43,137 bases of DNA from the NCBI RefSeq assembly GCF_002286775.1, contig NZ_NSGJ01000043.1:1-43137 (forward strand). The letters run 5' to 3'. The notes beneath the pieces were generated by a model that was not told the origin of the DNA, made no database searches, and saw only the letters and a list, made by a program, of their open reading frames with translations. A program made the translations under genes and the position numbers. The stretch comes from Myroides sp. N17-2. Lineage in GTDB: Bacteria; Bacteroidota; Bacteroidia; Flavobacteriales; Flavobacteriaceae. Below are positions 8,648 through 16,374 of the stretch, one piece after another (the stretch's first letter is position 1; every line of letters begins with the position of its first letter).

Positions 8648-8675
8648 AAGCATTCCTTATGGGAGTGCTTTTTTA
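8648..8675 (+). terminator. Rho-independent terminator after the YefM-like gene
   Basis: AAGCATTCC (8648-8656) pairs with GGGAGTGCTT (8661-8670), with one G-T pair, followed by a T-run. Confidence 0.75.
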
Positions 8676-8711
8676 TTTAGAAATAATTTATTCATTATGA
8701 GGGAGTTGTTT

Positions 8712-8741
8712 TTTTGATAGTATCATATGATACTATCAAAA
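8712..8741. repeat. Perfect 30-base palindrome upstream of a lipoprotein gene
   Basis: Bases 8712-8726 are the exact reverse complement of 8727-8741, centred on CAT/ATG. The sequence is AT-rich with no loop. A second palindrome, TAAGTATACTTA, follows at 8743-8754. Both lie 50-92 bases before the ATG at 8804. They look like dimeric repressor sites or an AT-rich bidirectional terminator. Confidence 0.6.
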
Positions 8742-8803
8742 GTAAGTATACTTATTGTTTTTTTTGTAATTTAGATAATGTGTTATCATTAAACTAACTT
8801 GTT

Positions 8804-9214
8804 ATGAGAAAAAATCTACTGTTTATATTGTTAGTTCTAGTTTGGGTAAGCTGTAAGCCGAAACAGATATTGGAGACTACTTCTTCTTCTTCTTTATTAC
8901 ATGTAGCTAATCGTGAATATGGATATTCTCCTTATAATCCTATAAATGTAGGAGGTGTAAAGCAGAACAGAGGCCCTCAGAATCAGATAGAATACTTAAA
9001 GGATTTGACAGATTTAGAAGGAAATAGTTTATCATTCTATAGAGTAGGTAGTTGTTGTCATTTTGATACTCCGAATGGGTTATTTAATGGAAGAGGAGTA
9101 TTGGATATTTATGCAGTTTATGTAAAAGGAAAAACGGATACTGTAAGACTTTATCTAAATCTGTATGATGAGGGGAAGTTATATGCTCCACGTGGGTTTA
9201 AGTTTAAGATGTAG
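8804..9214 (+). CDS. Small lipoprotein of unknown function
   Basis: This 136-residue protein starts with a lipoprotein signal: MRKNLLFILLVLVWVSC, with the lipid-bearing cysteine at 17 (V-W-V-S-C lipobox). The mature part includes YSPYNPINVGG, then YLKDLTDLEGN, then GSCCHFDTPNG and a Y-x-N-x-Y-D-x-G-x-L-Y-x-P-x-G-F tail. I recognise this as a conserved Bacteroidota lipoprotein family often carrying a misleading enzyme name (2-dehydro-3-deoxyphosphooctonate aldolase) in databases. Nothing here supports an aldolase. The two adjacent cysteines may form a disulphide or bind metal. Its stop is 22 bases before the next start, so it is probably co-transcribed with the SH3-like proteins. Confidence 0.75.
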   Translation: MRKNLLFILLVLVWVSCKPKQILETTSSSSLLHVANREYGYSPYNPINVGGVKQNRGPQNQIEYLKDLTDLEGNSLSFYRVGSCCHFDTPNGLFNGRGVLDIYAVYVKGKTDTVRLYLNLYDEGKLYAPRGFKFKM

Positions 9215-9236
9215 GATTAAAGAAGATGTTAGAGAC

Positions 9237-9935
9237 ATGAAAAGAATAGGTTTATTATTGATACTATTAATATGCAGTACATCGTATGGACAGTTAGCCA
9301 AAGTAGTGGATAAAGATGGGTATGTGAATGTGCGAAAGGAGGGGAATGCGAATAGTGAGATAAGAAGTAAATTGGATGCAGGAGAAATAGTATTTCTATT
9401 TGAAGTAGATGAAAAAGCACCTAATTGGTCTATTATTGAAATGAGTAAACGCAATGATGTAAGTGGTTATGTACATAACTCTCGTTTAAAGATGTTGGAT
9501 ACATATACTCGTATTCCTTTAGTAAGTTCAAGTAAACAGGAGTTGAAGTTTTCGGGCAATAATGTCACTGTTACAGTAGGAATTGGAACTTTTGACTACA
9601 CTAAGAATAAAACTAAGTTTACAAAACAAAAAGGCAGTGACTTTTTAGAAACATATAACGGACAGGATATGTGGGGAACTGATGGAACAATACCTACAGC
9701 TTATTATACTTCCATAAAGATAAATCAAAATGGGAAAGAAGCTGTCTTACCTACTAAAGCTTATGAGAATATGTTTAATCCAAGTGGAAAGGGTTATACT
9801 GACTGTTATTATGATAAGTCTGATAATACAATATATTTGACAGCTGACAATAGTGATGGAGCTGGATCTTATGTTGTAGTATGGGTGTTTAAAGATGGTA
9901 AGTATCAGTATAATAATGCTTTTATTCCCTTTTAA
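9237..9935 (+). CDS. Secreted protein with N-terminal SH3-like domain, copy 1
   Basis: This 232-residue protein starts at the ATG of MKRIGLLLILLICSTSYGQ, an ordinary cleavable signal peptide; the frame is open upstream, but that would bury the signal. Residues 20-85 look like a bacterial SH3 domain: VVDKDGYVNVRKEGN, a spacing region with LDAGEIVFLF, then GYVHNSRL. The C-terminal part has no name but is shared with the next gene, including SYVVVWVFKDGKY. It is probably periplasmic or surface-exposed. Bacterial SH3 domains often bind peptidoglycan or peptides, but the ligand here is unknown. It is a tandem paralogue of 10040-10750. Confidence 0.78.
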   Translation: MKRIGLLLILLICSTSYGQLAKVVDKDGYVNVRKEGNANSEIRSKLDAGEIVFLFEVDEKAPNWSIIEMSKRNDVSGYVHNSRLKMLDTYTRIPLVSSSKQELKFSGNNVTVTVGIGTFDYTKNKTKFTKQKGSDFLETYNGQDMWGTDGTIPTAYYTSIKINQNGKEAVLPTKAYENMFNPSGKGYTDCYYDKSDNTIYLTADNSDGAGSYVVVWVFKDGKYQYNNAFIPF

Positions 9936-10039
9936 AAGAAATAGAGAAGGACAACTGATGAGGTTGTTTGTTTTGTTTATAAGCGTTTAACAGGGGGTAG
10001 CGAGTGTATATTGTTTACATTTACTCAAAAATAAAAAGA

Positions 10040-10750
10040 ATGAAGAATATTGGTTTATTAGTATTGTTATTAGTGTGTAGTACATCTTATGGGCAGTTAT
10101 TTGCTTTAGTAGATAAAGATGGGTATGTGCATGTCAGAGAGACAGGAGATAATAAAGCAAGTATCGTTAGACAGTTGGCTAGTGGTGACCTAGTGTTCGT
10201 ATTCGATGAGGATTATGATAAAAAAGCTGATTGGCAAAATGTAAGCTTTTCTGATGAACGTATAGGTAAAGGCGGGTTTATTCATAACTCAAGATTAAAA
10301 GTACTAAGTACCTTTGATAAAATACCTCTTGCTAAAGAATCCTATACTAATATTATTCTAGAAGGGAAAGGGATAAAAATTGAAATGAATATTGAAGAAG
10401 TAGATTTTGAAGAGAATAAGCGTGATTTCATTCCACAGTATAAAACAGTCGATGGAGCATATAATTTAGTAGGTTATAAAGAACAAGAGGCATGGGGGAT
10501 AGAAGGACTTCATAAGTTAAGTCACTATACTTCTATAACGATTAGTAAATATGGTAATACAATAGAATTACCTGTTTCTTCATTTGAGAATATGTTTAAT
10601 CCTAGTGTTAAACCCAAGTGTGTCTTTGATAGAGAGAATGATACGATTTATATTTATACTTCTAATGGAGATGGTGCAGGGGCTTATATCGTAGCTTGGA
10701 TTATAAAAGGAGATACTTATATAGGTCGTTTTGTAACAAGACCATTCTAA
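10040..10750 (+). CDS. Secreted protein with N-terminal SH3-like domain, copy 2
   Basis: This 236-residue paralogue of the preceding gene has signal peptide MKNIGLLVLLLVCSTSYGQ, nearly identical in its last residues to copy 1. The SH3-like region begins LVDKDGYVHVRETGD and ends GGFIHNSRLKVL. The C-terminal region ends in GDGAGAYIVAWIIKGDTY, matching copy 1. I place the start at the ATG at 10040; an in-frame upstream extension would put charged residues before the signal. Divergence between the copies is large enough for an old duplication. The copy 2 terminator has a degenerate counterpart after copy 1, so the duplicated unit included the 3' flank. Confidence 0.78.
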   Translation: MKNIGLLVLLLVCSTSYGQLFALVDKDGYVHVRETGDNKASIVRQLASGDLVFVFDEDYDKKADWQNVSFSDERIGKGGFIHNSRLKVLSTFDKIPLAKESYTNIILEGKGIKIEMNIEEVDFEENKRDFIPQYKTVDGAYNLVGYKEQEAWGIEGLHKLSHYTSITISKYGNTIELPVSSFENMFNPSVKPKCVFDRENDTIYIYTSNGDGAGAYIVAWIIKGDTYIGRFVTRPF

Positions 10751-10757
10751 AAAGAAC

Positions 10758-10789
10758 AAAGGACAACTGATGAGGTTGTCCTTTTTTTT
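10758..10789 (+). terminator. Rho-independent terminator after the SH3 pair
   Basis: AAAGGACAAC (10758-10767) pairs with GTTGTCCTTT (10775-10784), followed by T residues. A decayed copy of the same hairpin (9949-9969) follows copy 1. Confidence 0.85.
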
Positions 10790-10822
10790 ATATACTTTTC
10801 GGAATTGACTGGTCAGTTATTC

Positions 10823-10975
10823 TTACTTTTTATCTTTAGGTAAATTAAATATAATAGCGATTAGAAAGAACCCTATACCTGTAATAGTGGGAGGTAACAT
10901 ATCGGCTTTTAAACCTAAGAATATTAGATAACCACCTAAGATAGCAAGTAGTACGGATAGTGATATTTTAAGCAT
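10823..10975 (-). CDS. Small membrane protein, 50 residues
   Basis: On the minus strand an ATG at 10975 opens 50 codons ending at TAA (10823-10825): MLKISLSVLLAILGG..., then ITGIGFFLIAIIFNLPKDKK. Two hydrophobic segments (about 3-22 and 28-44) with a short PP-containing turn and a basic end fit a small two-helix inner-membrane protein. No family is recognised. It lies upstream of and facing the same way as nothing else obvious, between the SH3 pair terminator and the SulP gene end. Codon use resembles the neighbouring genes, which supports it as real. Confidence 0.55.
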   Translation of the reverse strand: MLKISLSVLLAILGGYLIFLGLKADMLPPTITGIGFFLIAIIFNLPKDKK

Positions 10976-11052
10976 AGTTATAGTGTTTTATTGATTGTAT
11001 TAATCAAATATAAAGAATTAAGTCTAATAATGAGGGGGTTAACTGTGATAAT

Positions 11053-12558
11053 CTAACTGTTTTCTAATAAGTTATCTTCAAATAGCTTAGAGTTGGTCAT
11101 TAATCTCTTACCTTCAGTATTGATGTTTAGTAGTATAACCTGTTTATTATGACTTTTGTATTTATCTATTATCTTTTTGATTGCCTCAAGAGCAGACATA
11201 TCGACTATTCGTGATTCTTTAAAGTCAATAATGATAGTAGAGGTATCTTTATGAGGAGTGAACTTCTCTGTAAAGGTAGTAGTGCTCCCAAAGAATAGGG
11301 GACCGTAGATAGCATATACTTTGTTTCCATTCACATCAAAGGATTTGCGGGCACGGATACGTATTGCATTATCCCAAGCAAAGACAAGTGCTGATACTAT
11401 CACGCCGATTAGCACTGCTAAAGCTAAGTTATGTGTAGCAATAATAACAGCTGTAACAAGAAACAAGACGAAGACATCTGCCTTAGGCATACGCAGGACT
11501 AACTGAAAAGAAACCCACTTAAATGTAGTAATAGAGACGATTATCATTACCCCAACTAGTGCTGCTAATGGTATCTGCTCGATCACAGGCGCACCTACTA
11601 AAATGATGACTAATATAGTTAGAGAGCCTATGATAGCGGCTATTCTACTTCTCGCTCCTGCATCTAGATTGACTAAAGTCTGTGCAATCATAGCACATCC
11701 TCCCATACCACCAAAGAACCCGTTGGTAATATTAGCGATACCCTGAGCGATAGATTCTTTATTGGTATTGCCTTTTGTATTTGTGATTTCATCTACTATG
11801 CTTAGCGTTAGCAGAGACTCTACTAGTCCCACTCCTGCCATAACTAGAGAGAATGGCAGTATGATTTGTATCGTTTCTAATGTAAAAGGCAATGCAGGGA
11901 TATGAAAACTAGGCAAACTCCCACTGATATGGGCAATATCCATCACTTTACGCGTATCAAGTTGAAAGAAGAATACGACTGCGGTGGTTATGATGATAGC
12001 AATAAGTGTGGCAGGTACTTTCTTTGTTATCTTAGGAAACAGCGTTACAACTAATATTGTAAGTACTGTTAGGCCTATCATCATATATAATGGTATGCCT
12101 GTCAACCAAGTGCTAATACCATCTACATTTATTTTAAATTGAGAAATCTGTGCAAAGAAAATGACTACAGCTAATCCATTTAAAAAGCCATACATGACAG
12201 GTTGTGGAATAAAACGAACAAATCTTCCTAGTTTAAGAATACCTACGAGTATCTGAATAATACCTGCTAGTATAACTGCCGCAAATAGATATTCTATGCC
12301 ATACATCGCTATAAGAGATATCATCACGATAATAGTAGCACCTGCTCCACCTGATACCATACCTGGGCGGCCTCCAAAAATAGCCGTTATAATCCCCATT
12401 AAGAACGCTGCATAAAGTCCTGTCAAGGGGTGTAATCCCGCTAATATCGCAAAGGATAATGACTCTGGTATCATAGTCATAGCAACCGTTAGACCTGCTA
12501 AGATTTCATTCTGAATAAGGATATTATTGTTCTTAATTCCCAGTATATTTTGTAACAT
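11053..12558 (-). CDS. SulP family anion transporter with short STAS domain
   Basis: This 501-residue inner-membrane protein belongs to the SLC26/SulP family, which moves sulfate, bicarbonate or dicarboxylates, often with protons or sodium. About 10-14 hydrophobic segments fill residues 20-390, starting with the conserved ILAGLTVAMTMIPESLSFA, and with GGMGGCAMIAQTLVN in the middle. A cytoplasmic STAS domain begins near 410 (YAIYGPLFFGST) and includes the IIIDFKESRIVDMSALEAI core. The substrate cannot be read from the sequence. The candidate left end of the mobile island lies 13 bases upstream of its start, so its original promoter may have been displaced. Confidence 0.9.
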   Translation of the reverse strand: MLQNILGIKNNNILIQNEILAGLTVAMTMIPESLSFAILAGLHPLTGLYAAFLMGIITAIFGGRPGMVSGGAGATIIVMISLIAMYGIEYLFAAVILAGIIQILVGILKLGRFVRFIPQPVMYGFLNGLAVVIFFAQISQFKINVDGISTWLTGIPLYMMIGLTVLTILVVTLFPKITKKVPATLIAIIITTAVVFFFQLDTRKVMDIAHISGSLPSFHIPALPFTLETIQIILPFSLVMAGVGLVESLLTLSIVDEITNTKGNTNKESIAQGIANITNGFFGGMGGCAMIAQTLVNLDAGARSRIAAIIGSLTILVIILVGAPVIEQIPLAALVGVMIIVSITTFKWVSFQLVLRMPKADVFVLFLVTAVIIATHNLALAVLIGVIVSALVFAWDNAIRIRARKSFDVNGNKVYAIYGPLFFGSTTTFTEKFTPHKDTSTIIIDFKESRIVDMSALEAIKKIIDKYKSHNKQVILLNINTEGKRLMTNSKLFEDNLLENS

Positions 12559-12570
12559 AAAATGTTGTAG

Positions 12571-12587
12571 ATTTTAAAAATGTAAAT
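12571..12587. repeat. Left copy of a 17-base direct repeat, candidate attL core
   Basis: ATTTTAAAAATGTAAAT here is identical to 30917-30933. The two copies bracket the integrase, relaxase and cargo genes, as attachment-site duplications do. The AT-rich composition makes chance identity possible but unlikely for 17 of 17 bases in such short flanks. Confidence 0.5.
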
Positions 12588-12744
12588 GTAATGGATTAAT
12601 AAAGATGCAGTAATTGATTAGATCAAAAATATATTGGTTTTACTAATGTGAGAAGGGTTTTCTAGTGTTTATATTTTAAAGTATTCAGGAAAAAGCCGTA
12701 TCGGTTGAATACAAGGTTTTTATAGAGATAATCAAAGAAGTCAG

Positions 12745-12760
12745 GTAACGATTTGGTAAC
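12745..12760. repeat. Candidate integrase arm-type site, left
   Basis: GTAACGATTTGGTAAC matches GTAACGTTTTAGTAAC at 30770-30785 in 14 of 16 bases, in the same orientation. Each is itself a repeated GTAAC. Both lie just inside the proposed island ends, where arm-binding sites of IntDOT-like integrases would be expected. Confidence 0.4.
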
Positions 12761-12854
12761 GGTGCTTATTGCTTTATTTTTCAACGTGTTTCCGTTAGCT
12801 CAAAGCAAATATACAAAATTTTAATTTTTCGTTATCAATATATTTATGCAGTTT

Positions 12855-13757
12855 CTACTCTTCATATGTACTTTGAATATTTCTAACAGTTGATTTTAAA
12901 TCATCAATCAAGCTTTGAGGTTTAAGTACTTCAAGGTTTTCTCCAAAGGATAAAAGTTCCATAAAGAAATCGTGTGTAATGAATAGTTTAAGCTGTATTC
13001 TCAATTCATCTTCATTATCTATCAGAATTTGCTGAGAATCGTGTAACGGCAATGATTTGATATATTTCCCCTGAAATGCATTGAAAGAAAGTACTACATC
13101 TTCTGGCTGATGACCGTTCGGACTGATAATACCAAAGCAGTATCTGTAATGTTCATTTACATCAAAATCTTTTGGAAAGTTGAATTTCTTATTCAAAATT
13201 TCTAAATCTGTTAAACGGTCAAGGGCAAAACTCTTTATCTTATCATCACCTAAATCTTTTGATAAGACATACCATCTGTTTTTGAATTCTTTCAGAGCAT
13301 ATGGTTCTACTATGCGTTTAGTTAACTCATCTTCCCAATATTTTTGATACACAAATTTTATTTGAATCTGATTTTTAATAGCATGAAGTACTCCATACAG
13401 ATGTTCAGTACCTTGAGGTTTCCGTTTTTCAAAATGAATATGCTTAGAAAGCCTATCTGTTAAATTCAAAGCATTAAAGGTGTCGAAAGCTTCTAATATC
13501 CTTTCATTTGCTTCTGGTTGTTCATCAAAATCTATGTAATAGACTTTTTTAGAAAAGTCAAACAAAATATCGATATTGTATAAAGAACGAATATCGTCTC
13601 TATCTCGTTGAAATGTACGCTTTGAAATATTGAAATTGTAAGCTTGAATTTCTGATTCCAAGGCAAGATATTCTTCAATTTCAGCAAATGTTGCAGGTCG
13701 TTTTCTTAATTTTTTTATGATGATATTATACCTTGCTATTGATTCTCTTTTTGACAT
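12855..13757 (-). CDS. WYL-domain transcriptional regulator
   Basis: This 300-residue protein has an N-terminal winged helix-turn-helix region (ISKRTFQRDRDDIRSLY at about 44-60). A WYL domain follows at about 125-205 with the spaced motif IKFVYQKYW...RIVEPYALKEFKNRWYVLS and KSFALDRL. A C-terminal WCX-like segment ends the protein. WYL domains bind nucleic acid or nucleotide ligands and often control defence operons. This is the last gene of the eight-gene minus-strand block. Its start overlaps the end of the phosphoesterase gene by 22 bases, so translation is probably coupled. It may repress the block's own promoter, though that is not visible here. The family is secure; the target is inferred. 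Confidence 0.88.
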   Translation of the reverse strand: MSKRESIARYNIIIKKLRKRPATFAEIEEYLALESEIQAYNFNISKRTFQRDRDDIRSLYNIDILFDFSKKVYYIDFDEQPEANERILEAFDTFNALNLTDRLSKHIHFEKRKPQGTEHLYGVLHAIKNQIQIKFVYQKYWEDELTKRIVEPYALKEFKNRWYVLSKDLGDDKIKSFALDRLTDLEILNKKFNFPKDFDVNEHYRYCFGIISPNGHQPEDVVLSFNAFQGKYIKSLPLHDSQQILIDNEDELRIQLKLFITHDFFMELLSFGENLEVLKPQSLIDDLKSTVRNIQSTYEE

Positions 13758-14308
13758 AACTTATGATAAATAGATGCGTTAATATACTGAATGTTTTTGT
13801 ATTTTGTTTTTCCATAGTTGGAATGATTGTGACCAAATATGTGGTATTTTGGTGCCAACTGAAATATAAAATTACTAATTTCTTCACTGCCAAATCCATT
13901 GTATAGAATACCGTAAGGAGGGTAATGTGACGCAATGATGTCAATTTTATTTTTCGTTTCAATACCATTATAAAAAGGGAAAGCACTGATTCCCATTATG
14001 TTTATTTCACTTATTACTATCGCTTCGTCATTTAACCAAATAATGTCTTTAGGAATCAATCTTTTACCCCATTCTGGTTCTAACTCGAAAGGCAAATCAT
14101 GATTTCCGTGAATAAATATTTTATGAGGTATTTCTAATTGAGCGTACCATTTAAAAAAATCCAAAACTTCATCCATATCTCCTGCATTACAAATATCTCC
14201 ACAATGAATTACAATCTGAATGTTTTTAGGAATATCGATTAAACGATGTTTGCCATGCGTATCTGATAACAATAAAATGTTTTGGCTTTTAATTTTAATC
14301 GTGTGCAT
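13736..14308 (-). CDS. Calcineurin-like metallophosphoesterase
   Basis: From the ATG at 14308 the product is 190 residues. All metal-binding motifs are visible: D16-x-H18 (SDTHG), D38 (HCGDIC), N69-H70-D71 (GNHD), H128 (ASHYPPYG) and G159-H160-N161-H162. It should therefore be an active dinuclear phosphoesterase or phosphodiesterase of the cytoplasm. Its start lies inside the 3' end of the AAA+ gene, whose stop is at 14295-14297, and its own end overlaps the WYL gene, so the three are tightly linked. Beside a cREC-like protein, a role on 2',3'-cyclic phosphate RNA ends is attractive. A nucleotide or protein substrate cannot be excluded. An in-frame upstream ATG at 14320 is the alternative start. 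Confidence 0.88.
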   Translation of the reverse strand: MHTIKIKSQNILLLSDTHGKHRLIDIPKNIQIVIHCGDICNAGDMDEVLDFFKWYAQLEIPHKIFIHGNHDLPFELEPEWGKRLIPKDIIWLNDEAIVISEINIMGISAFPFYNGIETKNKIDIIASHYPPYGILYNGFGSEEISNFIFQLAPKYHIFGHNHSNYGKTKYKNIQYINASIYHKLCQKENQ

Positions 14309-15968
14309 AGCCAAATCCAATTTTAGTTGTTTTTGTTATTATGGATTCCTCGCTACAAAATGAATGTATTTCTTCAAAGTTGGTCATTGTGCCGTGAACG
14401 ATTTCCTGTATTTCACTTTTACGAATAATATTATCTATCTGTCCACCTGAAAAGTCAAATTTATCTGCGAGTATTTGACAACTCTTTTCATCTAAATGTG
14501 ATAATTTTGATTTCCATATTTTAGCTCTTACCTTTTTTGTGGGTTTCTTGAACTGTACTTTAAATAAAAATCTTCGTTCAAAAGCAGTGTCCAAATTATT
14601 AGCTAAGTTGGTAGTTGCCATTAAAATACCTTCAAAGTTTTCAAGCTCTTCCAGTATAATATTTTGAATAGCATTTTCAGTTTGAGCCACATTGGAATTA
14701 CTGTTTTCTTTCCTTTTAGAAATAATGGCATCAGCTTCATTGAAAAGTAAAATAGGTGTTAGTTTAGATTCTTTTGCATAAGCTCTGTAATCTGTGAAAA
14801 TACGTTTAATGATTTTTTCACTTTCGCCAAACCACATGGATTTTGACTGACTGATTTCCACTTTCATTATTTCTCTGTCTGTAGCTTTTGCCAATTGTTT
14901 TACAATTTCGGTTTTTCCTGTTCCAGGTGCGCCATGTAACAAAACTGCAATTCCTTTGGGTAAACCTTTATTTGTTAGTCTTGTCTGTGTTTCATTAAAC
15001 TTGTCTTCTTGAAGTAAATTTCGAAGTGTTTCTAATTGATTCATCTCGCCCCTATCAAAAACCAATTCACGATAAACAATTTCCGAGGGAATAATGATAT
15101 TATCTTTTCTCTTTTTGTTTAGAAAAAGTTTAATGTCACAATCATTCAGAAGTTGAAGAGAAGTGTCCGTCAATCTCATTTCTGTATCATTGAAAAATTG
15201 AGCTTCTATAATTTCAACCAAATTATTGTTAATAAGGATATGATTGCCAGATAACAATTTTTGTACTTCATTTACTCTCTCTGATGGACTATCATAAATA
15301 CCATCCAAAGCTCTTCCAATATCTGTAGATTCATTTCCTGATACTGTTTTCCATATTAGGTACAAAAACATATAAGCATCCTCTGTGCTAAAGTTGAATT
15401 GCTTTACTTTTTCTATTAACGGAAAATGTGTGTTGTCTGCAATCAATTTTTCAACTTCTCGAAATAGTTCAAAGGTTGAAATTTTATCATCGTCCCGTTG
15501 GTCGCCCAGTTTGTATAACTGTTCTAACAAATCTATTATACCATTTATCTTCTTCTTGTTGATTTTGGGCAAAGGTTTGTTTTGCAAAATAGCTTCTGTT
15601 ATTTTTTCGTGAATAACAAATTGGTCATTAGCTCCCGCCAATTTCACACGGTGTCTTGATTTCTTTTTTTCAAAAATCCCAACTTTATGTAAATACTCAA
15701 AATCATCGCTGTATTCTAAAATTTTCATTGGATTACATTCAAAATAATCTATTAAATCGTTTAAATCAACAGTATCTCCTTTGTAGTTTAGCGCAAAAAC
15801 CATTGCAATGAAAAAGGTTTGTTTCTCGGACGTTTTAAAATATTGGGAAAGTGTATGTAGTTCAGGTTTGATGCTTTCAAAAAATGAATTTTCAAGCTTA
15901 CAATTTTTCGCTTGTTCATACACTTTCCCAATGCTTTCCAGAATTTGCTTCTTTGTGATACTTTTCAT
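14295..15968 (-). CDS. AAA+ ATPase with unrecognised N-terminal region
   Basis: This 557-residue protein has a C-terminal AAA+ module of the FtsH/CDC48-like type. Walker A is HGAPGTGKTE near 348, Walker B is ILLFNEADAII near 409 (Asn-Glu-Ala-Asp rather than Asp-Glu), sensor 1 is ATTN near 449 and the arginine finger lies in AFERRF. The N-terminal ~300 residues are helical and unrecognised; they could bind substrate or partners. No protease domain is attached. A promoter element TACCTTTG (15987-15994 on the minus strand) covers an alternative upstream start at 15989, so the ATG at 15968 is preferred. It heads an AAA-phosphoesterase-WYL unit downstream of the cREC gene. Confidence 0.85.
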   Translation of the reverse strand: MKSITKKQILESIGKVYEQAKNCKLENSFFESIKPELHTLSQYFKTSEKQTFFIAMVFALNYKGDTVDLNDLIDYFECNPMKILEYSDDFEYLHKVGIFEKKKSRHRVKLAGANDQFVIHEKITEAILQNKPLPKINKKKINGIIDLLEQLYKLGDQRDDDKISTFELFREVEKLIADNTHFPLIEKVKQFNFSTEDAYMFLYLIWKTVSGNESTDIGRALDGIYDSPSERVNEVQKLLSGNHILINNNLVEIIEAQFFNDTEMRLTDTSLQLLNDCDIKLFLNKKRKDNIIIPSEIVYRELVFDRGEMNQLETLRNLLQEDKFNETQTRLTNKGLPKGIAVLLHGAPGTGKTEIVKQLAKATDREIMKVEISQSKSMWFGESEKIIKRIFTDYRAYAKESKLTPILLFNEADAIISKRKENSNSNVAQTENAIQNIILEELENFEGILMATTNLANNLDTAFERRFLFKVQFKKPTKKVRAKIWKSKLSHLDEKSCQILADKFDFSGGQIDNIIRKSEIQEIVHGTMTNFEEIHSFCSEESIITKTTKIGFGYAHD

Positions 15969-15986
15969 AACCCTAATCTTTTTTGA

Positions 15987-15994
15987 CAAAGGTA
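15987..15994 (-). promoter_or_regulatory. Candidate -7 element TACCTTTG for the AAA+ gene
   Basis: This exact TAnnTTTG match on the minus strand lies 19 bases before the ATG at 15968. A TTG lies about 14 bases further upstream, closer than usual for a -33 element. It suggests the AAA-phosphoesterase-WYL genes can be transcribed separately. Confidence 0.45.
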
Positions 15995-16029
15995 GATGGA
16001 GAGTAAGACAAGGTACGGCGTGGTTTATA

Positions 16030-16320
16030 TTAGCCTTTTATATTCTTTTTAAAATTCTGTAGTAATGATAATATATTTTCTTTACCAACAGGATTTTGAC
16101 TATGTACATCAAATTTTGGCAATCGGAAATTATTATCTAAACAATAATCTACGAGCCATTTAGCACAATCATATCCACTCTCTTCGAGTCCTAAATCGTG
16201 GTCAAATGAAATAAAATCAGGCAGTCCGCTATCAGTAATGTAAGTTACAAACTCCGCATACGAACGAACACCTATATGTCCGTCAGGGATCGGGCGAATA
16301 TCGTCAAGGTAGAGTTTCAT
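16030..16320 (-). CDS. cREC-like protein (cyclic-phosphate-processing receiver domain family)
   Basis: This 96-residue single-domain protein resembles a shortened response-regulator receiver. It starts MKLYLDDIRPIPDG (acidic pair D6-D7), then ISFDHDLG (D40-H41-D42) and DVHSQNPVG (H73). The D-D-I-R, D-H-D-L-G and H-S-x-N-P-V-G motifs are those of the cREC family, which I recall being predicted to process cyclic phosphate at RNA ends and found in RNA-repair gene neighbourhoods. A histidine where a phosphorelay receiver has none supports a hydrolytic role. It lies 54 bases after the second DUF262 gene and 61 before the AAA+ start. The family is likely; the biochemistry is predicted only. Confidence 0.72.
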   Translation of the reverse strand: MKLYLDDIRPIPDGHIGVRSYAEFVTYITDSGLPDFISFDHDLGLEESGYDCAKWLVDYCLDNNFRLPKFDVHSQNPVGKENILSLLQNFKKNIKG

Positions 16321-16374
16321 ATTGTTACATTTTGCAAAAACATCAACTTATTTAGTTTTAGGTAAATTGTATTT

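Larger units (their letters stand above)
12559..12854. other. Non-coding left end of the mobile island
   Basis: The 296 bases between the SulP start and the WYL gene contain no gene. They hold the left copy of the 17-base repeat (12571-12587), a candidate integrase-arm repeat (12745-12760) and a possible outward (leftward) promoter, TATATTTG, read on the minus strand at 12806-12813 with a TTG about 22 bases upstream. Confidence 0.6.

Noticed and set aside
8804..9214. Aldolase function for the small lipoprotein
   Set aside because: The name circulates for this family, but the protein is a 136-residue lipoprotein with no aldolase barrel or motif.
13726..13986. Minus-strand frame overlapping the phosphoesterase
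   Set aside because: It lies in another frame of a gene with all metal-binding motifs, so it is a shadow.
16030..16320. Ordinary two-component response regulator
   Set aside because: There is no output domain or kinase nearby, and the HDLG and HSxNPVG motifs differ from phosphorelay receivers.
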